Assembly (NCBI GenBank): GCA_963575745.1
Contig: CAUYUJ010009502.1
Coordinates: 184,769-237,268 of the forward strand
Reading direction: 5' to 3'
DNA: 52,500 bases
From: Prorocentrum cordatum
Lineage: Eukaryota > Sar > Dinophyceae > Prorocentrales > Prorocentraceae
Shown here: positions 30,009-38,846 of the stretch, piece after piece
Numbering within the stretch: the stretch's first letter is position 1
Layout: every line of letters begins with the position of its first letter
Made by a program: the position numbers and the translations under genes
The notes under the pieces: model-generated
Told to the model about the DNA's origin: nothing
Database searches by the model: none
What the model saw: the letters and a program-made list of their open reading frames with translations, nothing else

Positions 30009-31725
30009 CTAGCAGCATGTTATATCCCAGAGGCATGGGGTTCCCTTCCAACTGCCACCAGAGAACATCATAGAGAACTTGAACTCCAGATTCCGAGGCC
30101 TGCCACGCGCCATACGGGAGAGCGTCTGGTCCTGGACCCGAATGTGTTTGCCTACGTATGTAGTTCTGCACGTCATGGTACCTGGGAGGAGGGAGGTCTC
30201 GAAGGTCGGAGGTGTTCTTGTAGCGAGAGAGGTATACGTCAGCCGCGGTGCCCTCGATGGCCTTGGGGGAGAACACGGAGCCCCAGTGGCTGGATATCGC
30301 TTGGGAGATTCGAGACGGTGATGTAAGTATTTCAGAGTCCACACGTAGTCCCACAAGTCGCACAGACTTGTCGAAGGGAGCCCACAGCCTACTGCACTCA
30401 GCGAGTAGGCGAAGCCGCTTGCGCACTTTGGCCTGCACCTGCAGGCCAGTGCTTTGCAGCCGTTCCCGACCCCGACGCTGCTCTTCTTCAGCGTCTGCGA
30501 ATTGGAGTGCATCAAGCGCTTCAGCAAAACATGCGGGCCTGCACAGAGAGATGCGACGGGTACCTTCATCGACCGATAAGTGTTCACGAGCAAGATCATA
30601 GCGAAGAAGACGACGGGCGAGAACGATATCTTGTCTCCATACAGCACGAGCGACCGAACGAAGAATGATCATCTTACTCTCGGGGTTCGTCGGATCATGC
30701 GTGAACATGGCATTACGAGCATATCGAGCTGCCTCTCGCATCACCTCTTTGTACAAGCGCAGACGGACAGGAGGCGTGCACAGAGAGAGATCCAGCCTTC
30801 CCCATAGGTCTTCCAAGAAACGTTGAAAGTCAGGATGTTTGAACACCGACTTTGGGATAGGCTGAGATTGACGAGGCTGGGGAGGGCGATGCTGCAGAAC
30901 AACTTGGAGCGGGGCGTGATCAGATATGCCTCGCTGCTCCAATGTCTCAGGAAGGTCGCGCACCTTCGCCGAGACGTGCATCTGCGTAAGTAGCCAACTA
31001 GGAGCGGCTAGAAACACCCTGTCTATCTGCGACGTGTGCTGAAGGTGCCCATTGTAGTGCGTGTTATCGTCTGAGGAGATCTCCAGGAGCTGCTGCAATA
31101 TGGGAGACCAGGGGGACCTTCTATCTCTACGCCATTGTGTGAGGGCTCGATGGGCATCCAGATTCTCAGGGGGAACTGCCGACCTAGGTGCTTCAGCCGC
31201 TAGATTGAAATCACCTGCCAAGACGACATAGTAACGATCAGGAAGACGACGAGCTATATCAATGTGATGCTGTATGATATTCTTTGTATGAGAAATCTGA
31301 CGTGCTGTAAGTCCATGATTGTGTATGTTGAAGTGCATGATGTACATGTGCTCTGTGTCGTTCTGGCAGGTGCCTAAGTCCAGCTCAGTAAGCAAGACGC
31401 GCCCAGGAACGATAACCTCAGAAGAAACTCTAGCGCCAGAGCCAGCCCACATCGAAACCTGCGGAAAAAAGGTGACGACGCCTCCTCTCCTCCTCGTGTC
31501 CTGGAAGAACGAAGCTGTGAACCCATACTTAGCATTCGACATGTGAATGAAATCCAAAACTTCATCGAGGCTGCCGTGTGACTCTTGAGTCGCGACAATG
31601 TTGAAACCTCTAAAGAGCTGGCGAAGGTACTGGAGCTTTCTGGTCTTCGAAACTGGGTCGTGATGGAATAATGCTCTCGCATTCCAAGTGGTCAGACCTA
31701 GGCCGGGAGCACAAGTAGCCGCCAT
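29803..31725 (-). pseudogene. LINE B ORF2 start: EEP endonuclease and RT fingers
   Basis: The start is the ATG at 31725, 35 bp after the ORF1 stop. EEP motifs follow: LGLTTWNARALF, VATQESHGSLDEVLDF (Glu), RRRGGVVTFFP, YYVVLAGDFNLAAEAP, TSQIDRVFLA and RGISDHAPLQVVL, the full set including the terminal SDH. The connector leads to RT fingers (RRQTHSGPGPDALPYGAW). From about 29990 the frame is out of phase with the RT palm. The EEP itself is intact. Confidence 0.87.
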
Positions 31726-31759
31726 TCTCGAAGGCAGCTTGATTAATCTGAAGAGCCTG

Positions 31760-32879
31760 TTAAAGACCCCACTCTTCCTCAGCATCAGGTGCCACAAAGA
31801 CTGAGTCGACCAAGTCCACAAGGTCGGACTTGCGGAGGGCGAGGGCGTCGATGGCCTTCTGGTCGAATTCAACCACAGGCTTCTCGTTCTGCCTCGGGGT
31901 GACCTTGATGAACGCACGCCACTGGGAGGAGATCTTGCCTGTGATGCGATCTGTGAAAAATGTACGCTGGGGGTAAACCTCACTGAGCTTCTTTTTGATC
32001 TTCTTGAGATCGAGTTCTCTGCGGATCTGCGCCAGGTTTTTGTCGGCCGAAACGAACATGTCGACGTTCTGGCGCTGGGCAGAGTATGCAGTGAACCTGC
32101 GGAAGGAACCTTCAGGGTGCTTGACATTGCCGAGGGCCTGGGAGACCATACGAGCAGCCCAGCCTGGGGCACCTTTGACTTTGACCGTGAATCTTTGTCC
32201 TGCGGGCTCGCCTTCCACCGACCACGACTCCTGCTCAAAGTTGGAGGCGGAGAGCCATTCTGCCAACCCTTCACATACAGCTTCTTTTGCCACAAGCGCA
32301 GCCGTGCGTACAACAAGGATGGTGGGGTCGGTCTTCCGATGGAACGCAGCACTCGGGGGGGGGCTGCAGGAGGCGTCTCCGTACGTACGACATGAAGAAA
32401 TTGCTGCAACTGCTTGATCTCATTGGCCATGGCGTCCAGCCTGGCGTCATGCGAGTCCAGGCGGCGCTCGGTGGCGCCGACACGGGCCTCAACGTTGCGC
32501 TCGATCGACTGGCAATGGCTGGTGAAGGTCGTGGTGAGCGCCTCCATACTGTTGCGCATCCCGTTGATGGCTGACATGACATCGTTCTTAGTGACATCGA
32601 CATACGCTCGGAGCACCTGAAACTCGGTGGGATCGTCGGGGGAGGGGCCGAACAGGTCAGCGTCATCTGGCTCTTGCGGCTGAGGCGCTGCAGGAACGCC
32701 ATGGACAGGAAGAGGATCAGCAGGGCCAGGAACGGGAGCGGCAGCAGCCGACGGCCTGGTGCCTTTGCCTTCTTTGCCAGCCTTGGACGTCTCGGTACGG
32801 GCGGCCTGTGCTGGGCGTTCAGCAGCTGGTGCAGGGCGACGAGCGGCGCCAGCACGATCAGGAGCGGCTGAGCTAGCAC
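31760..32879 (-). pseudogene. LINE B ORF1 (RNA-binding candidate)
   Basis: The N-terminal part is Ala/Pro/Arg-rich and then helical (SIERNVEARVGATERRLDS, ANEIKQLQQFLHVV). After a frameshift near 32300 the second part (31760-32293) has a mixed alpha/beta look: RFTVKVKGAPGWAARMVSQA, DMFVSADKNLAQIRREL and SQWRAFIKVTPRQNEKPVVE. This recalls the RRM-like module of other LINE ORF1 proteins, but I cannot confirm it. The first seven codons lie at 42536-42557, beyond the inserted transposon. Confidence 0.6.
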
Positions 32880-32888
32880 GTCCATGGC
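32880..32888. repeat. Target site duplication GTCCATGGC, first copy
   Basis: Nine bp immediately outside the left terminal repeat of the DNA transposon, repeated exactly at 42536-42544. Removing the element and one copy restores the LINE B ORF1 reading frame. Confidence 0.93.
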
Positions 32889-32967
32889 TAGGGGTCGTGA
32901 TTTCGGGGTTTTGGGCGGGCAACATAATGCAATTTGAAACGGAGGGTCGTCGCAAATATTTGCAACG
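32889..32967 (+). repeat. Left terminal inverted repeat with subterminal sites
   Basis: TAGGGGTCGTGATTT (32889-32903), 29 nt, TTTGAAAC (32933-32940), 11 nt, GCAAATATTTGCAACG (32952-32967). The right end has the same three blocks, with a 30-nt gap in place of 29 and the 11-nt gap identical in length. An inverted copy of the terminal core (AAATCACGA) follows at 32988-32996. Confidence 0.92.
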
Positions 32968-33214
32968 TTTGGGGGGTCTGGCACGAAAAATCACGATCAC
33001 GTTTTCCTGGGACCACCCAACAAAATATTGCATTTTTTGGAAGCACGCTACTTTTTTCAAGTGGCCGCGCGCCTCGGGGCCTTGAGCGGGGCCGGCGGAG
33101 ATTATAAGGTAGAGCTCATTTTTGTTGCCATTCACCGTTGAACTAGCATTGGTTGCAAGGCACATCGTTGGAAATCGCGTTGCCTCGAAGATTGCGCAGT
33201 CATGACACACCTTG

Positions 33215-33235
33215 TCCGTAGCCGTTTTGGCTCAG
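33215..33235 (+). other. Spliced-leader relic directly before the transposase ORF
   Basis: TCCGTAGCCGTTTTGGCTCA followed by G. It differs from the 22-nt dinoflagellate spliced leader (CCGTAGCCATTTTGGC...) by one A-to-G change and one missing A. The ATG at 33237 follows after 1 nt. The leader is normally added to mRNA by trans-splicing, so its presence in DNA implies a reverse-transcribed mRNA. Confidence 0.88.
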
Positions 33236-33236
33236 A

Positions 33237-36200
33237 ATGGATCCTGCACTGATATGGAAACTTCGTTTCATTTTCAGCACGTATGTTTCAGTGTCAAGAG
33301 GTTGCGCAGTCATCCCAGAGACAAGCTTGACAGATGTTACATGGCGCTTCGAACATCTTGTAGGTGAGGCGGTGTGCAAAGACGCAGCATCGCAGAGTTG
33401 GGATAAATATTACCTGCCTGTTTCAAAAGGTTTCGAGCTCGACGTTGTCTTCGGGGTAATGCAAACACTGGGAGTGGCATGTACTTGGCAAAGCTGGAAA
33501 GACGGCTGGGAGGCCGTGCGACCACGACATATAGAGGGATATTGTGTAGTTTTCGATCCTGGCAGCGCGGCTGCAGCTGCTGTACCTCACGACGTCGGGG
33601 TCGGCACACAACGGATTGTTCGAAAGCAGTTCGAGCGAGCGAGTACGTTGCAACGCCAGCTGCACGTCGAGAGAAAGGCCTACAAACGTTTGGAGACTAA
33701 GCTAGCTGTTGCGACGAATAAGATCGATATTCTACAACAGCAAATCGTAGAGAGAAAATCTGGGCAACACTTATCATATCGTGCTGGGATGAACGTTGCC
33801 CTGCGTCGCATCACATCGCGCGTCTCAGCCGCGCGGTGTGGCTTGTCAATGGGCATGGACATTAGCTCGACCACTGTCTCAGCACGGGAGATCAAGGCGG
33901 ACGCAGCCTTGGTCGCGTCCAGCAGGAGGTTTCACGCAACCACGGCCGATGAGCATGATTGTGCGATTTACTTTATTCGGAGCGATGCGACGAATGCCGA
34001 AGTCTGGCAAAGGTCGAAATTAATGACGGTTGTGACTTTTACAGACTACTTCAGTTGGGACAACGAGCAGGAGGAATCACGAAAAGATTTTGCTGACCTG
34101 CAAGTCGTCGAGGGATCGACTGGCAGGGATTGTTACGCGATGGTGCTGAAAGCTTTGGAATCGATTGGGGTACCAAGACCATCAGATCCGATAGCAAACA
34201 AAGTTTCCATATTTTGCATGATAACTGACGCTGGTTCCGACGAGTCCAAGATGAGACGCCTTGCAAAGGAGTCCGTTCGGTTGAATGAGGCGCCAGGGGT
34301 ATACTTCTTCGACTGCGATTGCTTGCACCACCAGCACCAGCTCATCAAGGGTGCAATGCTGCAGCGAGGTTCAGAGCTCCTCAGGCTGCGGGAGTCGGCT
34401 ATTGTAAATTATCCTGCGACCGTCGCGAAGATCTTCAACGTATGGAGGGAGCACGCCAGGTCAATTCACTGCTTATGGATTCTCAAAGCGAACGTCGCTT
34501 CAGCACAGAAGTTCACGTCTCGCAGGCCGCCGAAGTGCATCGCCAGCAGGTGGGGATCGTTCTTTACGTGCGAGTCTGTTCTCGCTGCCATGCCGAGTAA
34601 AACCATGGCCGAAGTATTCATGGCCGCATCGAGCTCAAAGACACGCAAGTTCGCCAAAGAATACAAAGAAGAAACCGACGTGGAGAAAGCAATAGAAGCC
34701 ATGATGTCGATAGACGAGATCGGCAGGGAGGATCGAGACGACTACAAAGAGAAAATGTCCAAGTGGTTGTCAGGCGCCACCGCGGGCCTCAATTGTGATA
34801 TAGTTTGGATGGTCTTGCGAATTTCACACCGTGTTGGCACCGTCATTGACGAATTCAGCAATTTTCTGCAAAGTCACGACAAGAGAGTCAAGGCGGGAAA
34901 GCTTGGATGCCTAGCGGCGCTGGCGGCGGGCAAAGCAGATTACTTCCATACCAAATTATCTGAGCTTGCTGTTCGACGGTCGGCGTGGGGGGGCGCGCTA
35001 CAGGAGGATGACGACTTACCCTGTGGCATTCGTGCCAAGGTTCTGATGGGCGCGACGTGGTACGCAGCGTGCGCTGCCGCTGACTTTGATAACCGCATCT
35101 GTAGCAGATGCAACGTCTACCCAGTGCGACTGCTGGCGCTCGGGGTTGGTGACCCCGACGGCCCGAACGAGCTGAGGAGGAACATCGCTCGCGACGTGTT
35201 GGCGTTTCGGCCTGACACCGACTTGAGCAAGGTGGGGGTGGACTTCAATCTATTCAGGCTCCGCGCTCAGTTCCACGATGATTTCGCGCGAGCTGCGGTC
35301 GACGGCAACATGAGTCAGAGCATGAAGTTGCACCGCGTCACGCTCAATATCGGGAGGTCTCTGAGGCCAGATACGCAGGAGGTCGAGGGCATGAACTCGC
35401 TCATAGCAATTGAGTCCGCTATCGCCCCGACAATATCTTTACCATTGCTCAGCAGTAGGGTCAACAACTCGAAAAGATGCGGGCTCGGCTCACGGAGTGC
35501 AAAGATGAGATTGAACTGGAGCGACGTGCGAGGATCCATCGAGAATCTCCGAGACGAGGCAGTGGAACATTTCGAGTCAATCGAAGCAGTCTTGGGCCAG
35601 AAAGGCCGCTTCGCGACGCCTCCGCCAATTGACGCTGCGTCCGCCCCAGAACCTGAGAGGGCGCCAGCCGATGGAGACAAGCAGCTAAGGGACAGGGCGT
35701 GTAGGGCATGGGCCTCCAATGTGCACGGACGGCGCAACTCCCCAGAGAGGTTCGTCATCGGCGTCGCTGTGGGCGATATTGTGTACGTGCCAACCATTTC
35801 GCCCTACAACGTGCAGATGTTCGCCACTGCGACTGACGAGGGCGATGGGCGACCGCTTGAGCTCCATAGTCCGATCAATGCAGTCAGCGGGTGGGATATG
35901 TTTACTTCGTTACTTGGTGCAGAAAGGTCGCATTTGGAAGTCAACTTGAAGACGATTGCCTGGTCAGGGGTGGGGTCTTTCGATGTTGTTTCGGAGGAGG
36001 TCGCGGCGTGGCCACTACCAGAACCCAGCAGACGCAAATGCGTCGCAGCCGCTCCAGGCCGACCCCCTTCATTGGAAGACGAGGGCGGTGATGCCGACAG
36101 CGACGACGACCATGGCGACCAACCAGTCCTGGATGGGATCGCAGTCGACATAGCGCCCGAGCCTGACACGAAATCCGACGACGGCGACGACGGCCCATGC

Positions 36201-36878
36201 GACGAGCAAGGCGTGCCGACGCCTGAGCCATTGTCAGAGGCACGGTTGTTGGAGTTGCGTAGGCTTTGGAAAGATCAGTTCCTCTTGTCTCAGCAGTGCA
36301 TCGAGCGCTGCAGGGACGAATATCAGGTCAGACCCCTTACGAAACAAGTATCGTTGGTAGCAACAGTCGGCGAGGACGGAAATATGACAGTTACCTTCAT
36401 GCAGTTCAAGGGCGCTGGCGACATGTGCGGCCAGATTGTGAACTCGGACGAGAAAGGGAGATGCAAATTTTCACCTGTTGGGTACTTTCGTTTTCAGTGC
36501 TACACGGACGACACGTGCAAAGTCATTTTGGCTAGCACTGGAACCACCATGGTCAAATGCAGAGGCGCATATCGGCCTTACTTTGACCCGTGCGTCCTCC
36601 GTCTGAAACAGATGTGCAGCGTTCTAGCTTGTAACGGTTGGAGTGCAGATCCGTCGCACATGCTTGTGGAGACATGCGCAGCTTGCGGTGGGAGAGATGG
36701 CGTTGTCGTCCAATGCCCGCTGTGCTTGTTACACGGGCATATCGCGTGCTTCAAAGCGTCTAAGAGGCGCGCGTCTGTGAGTGATGCAACGTGTGCTGGC
36801 GCCGTTTGCGCTTTCGACCGTCTCTTTGCAGCCTGGCACCTAGACGAGTCTCACATATGCAACCTTTGTCGCCCTTGA
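33237..36878 (+). CDS. Candidate DDE transposase with C-terminal Cys/His zinc domain (1213 aa)
   Basis: The start ATG (33237) follows the spliced-leader relic. A coiled coil spans about residues 130-170. RNase H-like transposase signs are: a possible first Asp at 270 (VVTFTDYF), Asp331 in MITDAGSDES, the C-x2-H motif Cys362-His365 (CDCLHHQHQLI), CIASRWGSF near 435 and Glu717 in TQEVEGMNSL. The long Asp331-Glu717 gap suits a helical insertion, as in hAT enzymes. A disordered acidic stretch (about 945-1000) follows. The last 70 residues hold CAACGG, QCPLCLLHGHIACF, CAGAVC and HICNLCRP, a PHD/RING-like zinc cluster. The frame is intact and intronless and is followed by 91 A residues. The family call is by motif only. 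Confidence 0.68.
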   Translation: MDPALIWKLRFIFSTYVSVSRGCAVIPETSLTDVTWRFEHLVGEAVCKDAASQSWDKYYLPVSKGFELDVVFGVMQTLGVACTWQSWKDGWEAVRPRHIEGYCVVFDPGSAAAAAVPHDVGVGTQRIVRKQFERASTLQRQLHVERKAYKRLETKLAVATNKIDILQQQIVERKSGQHLSYRAGMNVALRRITSRVSAARCGLSMGMDISSTTVSAREIKADAALVASSRRFHATTADEHDCAIYFIRSDATNAEVWQRSKLMTVVTFTDYFSWDNEQEESRKDFADLQVVEGSTGRDCYAMVLKALESIGVPRPSDPIANKVSIFCMITDAGSDESKMRRLAKESVRLNEAPGVYFFDCDCLHHQHQLIKGAMLQRGSELLRLRESAIVNYPATVAKIFNVWREHARSIHCLWILKANVASAQKFTSRRPPKCIASRWGSFFTCESVLAAMPSKTMAEVFMAASSSKTRKFAKEYKEETDVEKAIEAMMSIDEIGREDRDDYKEKMSKWLSGATAGLNCDIVWMVLRISHRVGTVIDEFSNFLQSHDKRVKAGKLGCLAALAAGKADYFHTKLSELAVRRSAWGGALQEDDDLPCGIRAKVLMGATWYAACAAADFDNRICSRCNVYPVRLLALGVGDPDGPNELRRNIARDVLAFRPDTDLSKVGVDFNLFRLRAQFHDDFARAAVDGNMSQSMKLHRVTLNIGRSLRPDTQEVEGMNSLIAIESAIAPTISLPLLSSRVNNSKRCGLGSRSAKMRLNWSDVRGSIENLRDEAVEHFESIEAVLGQKGRFATPPPIDAASAPEPERAPADGDKQLRDRACRAWASNVHGRRNSPERFVIGVAVGDIVYVPTISPYNVQMFATATDEGDGRPLELHSPINAVSGWDMFTSLLGAERSHLEVNLKTIAWSGVGSFDVVSEEVAAWPLPEPSRRKCVAAAPGRPPSLEDEGGDADSDDDHGDQPVLDGIAVDIAPEPDTKSDDGDDGPCDEQGVPTPEPLSEARLLELRRLWKDQFLLSQQCIERCRDEYQVRPLTKQVSLVATVGEDGNMTVTFMQFKGAGDMCGQIVNSDEKGRCKFSPVGYFRFQCYTDDTCKVILASTGTTMVKCRGAYRPYFDPCVLRLKQMCSVLACNGWSADPSHMLVETCAACGGRDGVVVQCPLCLLHGHIACFKASKRRASVSDATCAGAVCAFDRLFAAWHLDESHICNLCRP

Positions 36879-36899
36879 GAACTCGAGAGGGCGCGCTGG

Positions 36900-36904
36900 A
36901 AAAG

Positions 36905-36996
<92 letters not shown>
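36900..36996 (+). other. Long poly(A) tract 21 nt after the transposase stop
   Basis: AAAAAG followed by 91 uninterrupted A (36906-36996). With the spliced leader before the ATG and an intron-free frame, it looks like the tail of a reverse-transcribed mRNA. No flanking duplication was found. It could instead be an expanded A microsatellite. Confidence 0.8.
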
Positions 36997-36998
<2 letters not shown>

Positions 36999-37488
36999 TT
37001 AAGACTAGTGATGGTCGGGCAGCCAAGCAGAGGAGGGGACGAGGGGGAGGAGGAGGAAGGGCATCAGAGGAGGAGGAGGAGGAGGAGGTGGAGGAGGAGG
37101 ACAGGAGGACCACTCCTCCTCCTCCTCCTCCTTCTTCTTCCTCCAGCGCCAGAGAACGATCACGCACTACCCCAGCATGCAACGTGAGCTGACATATTCT
37201 GAAATAATTAAGAAAAGGTCGCAAGAGCATCCTCCTCCTCGTCCTGCTCCTCCTCTGGTTGCTTTCCTGCCCCTCCTCCTCCTCCTGCTCCTCCTCCTAT
37301 TCTGCTCCTCTCCTCCTCCTCTCCTGCCCCGTGCTCCTCTCCTGCTCATCTCCTGCTCTCCCCTCGTTTTCGAACTGGTTCGTCTTAGAGTCAGCGAGTG
37401 GCTTCTCGAGGGCCCTTGGAGCAGCTCGGTGACCTCCTCGGCGGTGTCCACGTGGCACAGCTCGGTGGGCCGCGGCACAAGGGGTGCT
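36997..37488. repeat. Purine block followed by pyrimidine block
   Basis: (GGA)n-rich DNA at about 37037-37110 is followed directly by (TCC)n-rich DNA at 37112-37145 and degenerate CTC/CCT runs to about 37345, so a purine/pyrimidine hairpin is possible. The last 140 bp (37346-37488) are unique sequence leading to the iteron array. No gene is supported. Confidence 0.7.
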
Positions 37489-37893
37489 GCAAATCATTTG
37501 AAACGGGGGCGGTAATGTTTCAAATATTTTGAAACAAGACAAGGGGTTGTGTCAAATATTTTGATACGGGACCGCTGGATGTTTCAAAATATTTGAAACA
37601 CAGATGGGCGTGTTTCAAATATTTTGAAACAAAGGAGTTGCTGTGGCAAATCTTTTGAAACAGTGCAGTGGGGTGTTTCAAAATATTTGAAACAGAGCTG
37701 GGGGTGTTACAAAGCAGGGCAGGTGGTGTGTCAAATAATTTGAAGCGGGGCAGGTGGCGTGTCAAATTATTTGAAACAGAGCTGGCGGGTCTTCCAAAGC
37801 AGGGCAGTGCGTGTGTCAAATAATTTGAAACGTGGCAGTGGTGTATCAAACAATTTGAAGAGATCAGGGGGGTTGTTCAACATAGCTTGAAAC
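37489..37893. repeat. Iteron array of palindromic TTTCAAATATTTTGAAA motifs
   Basis: About twelve copies at 37489, 37517, 37551, 37581, 37612, 37645, 37675, 37730, 37761, 37815, 37845 and 37875, mostly 30-34 bp apart. The best are GTTTCAAATATTTTGAAAC (37517, 37612) and its reverse complement GTTTCAAAATATTTGAAAC (37581, 37675), so orientation alternates. The right half of the array is more decayed (TCAAATAATTTGAAGC type). The same motif occurs once, inverted, at each end of the element (32952-32967, 42456-42471), which suggests binding sites for an element protein. Confidence 0.9.
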
Positions 37894-37985
37894 GAGATTC
37901 GGCTGCGTTGTGAATCGACTTGAACCAAAACACCCACCCCAAATCACAACAGACAACAGCGTGCGACTCATCGCAGCCCGGTGCA

Positions 37986-38005
37986 CCAGTAGCTGTTTTG
38001 GCTCA
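37986..38005 (+). other. Second, weaker spliced-leader relic
   Basis: CCAGTAGCTGTTTTGGCTCA matches the leader with one inserted A and two substitutions. It shares the GTTTTGGC variant with the relic at 33215-33235. It is 38 bp before a short frame starting MTSAVHADQLYQP. Confidence 0.5.
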
Positions 38006-38042
38006 CACTTTGAGGGCAATCAATCTTCGCGATTGTTCAGGA

Positions 38043-38153
38043 ATGACTTCTGCTGTGCATGCGGACCAGCTCTACCAGCCTTTACCGTCAATTTCGCAGA
38101 GGTTCCCGCAGCTCGACGGCAACCTTCTTCAGGCTTGCCACTCGAAAGAATGA
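38043..38153 (+). CDS. Short frame after the second spliced-leader relic (36 aa)
   Basis: ATG at 38043, encoding MTSAVHADQLYQPLPSISQR and 16 more residues, with stop TGA 38151-38153. It sits just where a 5'-UTR-plus-start would follow the relic. It may be the first exon or a broken N terminus of the orphan gene starting at 38847. No domain was recognised. Confidence 0.35.
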   Translation: MTSAVHADQLYQPLPSISQRFPQLDGNLLQACHSKE

Positions 38154-38181
38154 GATGCGTGGCACTTCTTACACGCCGCCA

Positions 38182-38440
38182 ATCAGGCCCTTGATGGGGG
38201 CGGATATAGGGCACAAGGGCCCAAGGAGCCCCCGAGGGAAGTCCAAGAAGCCCATGGAGGCCCAAAGGGAGGACCCAAGGAGCCTCGAAGATGAGACCCA
38301 AGGAGCCCCCAGAAGGACCCAAGGAGGAGCCCCCACGGGAAGTCCAAGAGGGCCCCAAGATGGGCCTCCAAGCGGGCCCAGGAGGGCCTCGAGGTGGCCA
38401 AGAGAGAGGGTCCCGATGGGGACCCAATAGGATCCCGCGG
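38182..38440 (+). repeat. Degenerate GGACCCAAGGAG minisatellite
   Basis: Units such as GACCCAAGGAGCC, GGAAGTCCAAGA and GGCCTCCAAG recur at irregular 15-40 bp spacing. It lies between the short frame and the orphan gene. A direct repeat CCTCCTGGTCCTACTCCCC follows (about 38577 and 38637). Confidence 0.65.
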
Positions 38441-38846
38441 GACCCTCCCTCTTCCCCAACGGTGACCCCCAACTGTGACCCCCAACAATCCTTGCATCAT
38501 CCATAGGCAGCTGTGTTCGAGGTGTACGCAATCCGCGAGGACGTGACACTGTCGTACTTCCGATCAGGCTCATCCTCCTCCTGGTCCTACTCCCCTTGTC
38601 ACCTCCTCTCCCCCCATCCAGTCCCTCTCCTTGTCCTCCTGGTCCTACTCCCCTTGTCCCTTGTCACATCCACCTCCTCCCAGCAAGGCAGCAACACCGA
38701 GCCCCTGCTGAGCAGGCACCCTGAGAACAATCGCCGACAGCGGCGGACTCGCGAAGCCTACGCCCAAGACATGCTCACCAAGGGCATGTTCGTTGGCGTG
38801 CGCGGCGAGCCGTGGGCAGTGGAGTGAGCACGGCACCTACGCGCTC

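Larger units (their letters stand above)
28035..32879 (-). mobile_element. LINE B: non-LTR retrotransposon with separate ORF1, interrupted near its 5' end
   Basis: Minus strand. ORF1 (to 31760) is followed by ORF2 from ATG 31725: EEP, reverse transcriptase, zinc finger, no RNase H seen. The 5' end was displaced by the DNA transposon at 32889-42535 and is found at 42536-42730, where the ORF1 start codon (42557) and a near-exact spliced-leader relic lie. Frameshifts near 32300 and 29990 and a TGA at 28545-28547 break it. It differs from LINEs A, C and D in having ORF1 as a separate frame. Confidence 0.85.

Noticed and set aside
37489-37893. CRISPR-like regular repeats
   Set aside because: The repeats are palindromic and imperfect, with 12-16 bp partly repeated spacers, inside a eukaryotic transposon and with no cas genes.
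38513-38827. 104-codon frame before the orphan gene as a separate protein
   Set aside because: Its first two thirds are repeat-derived; only its last part may belong to the orphan gene's N terminus.
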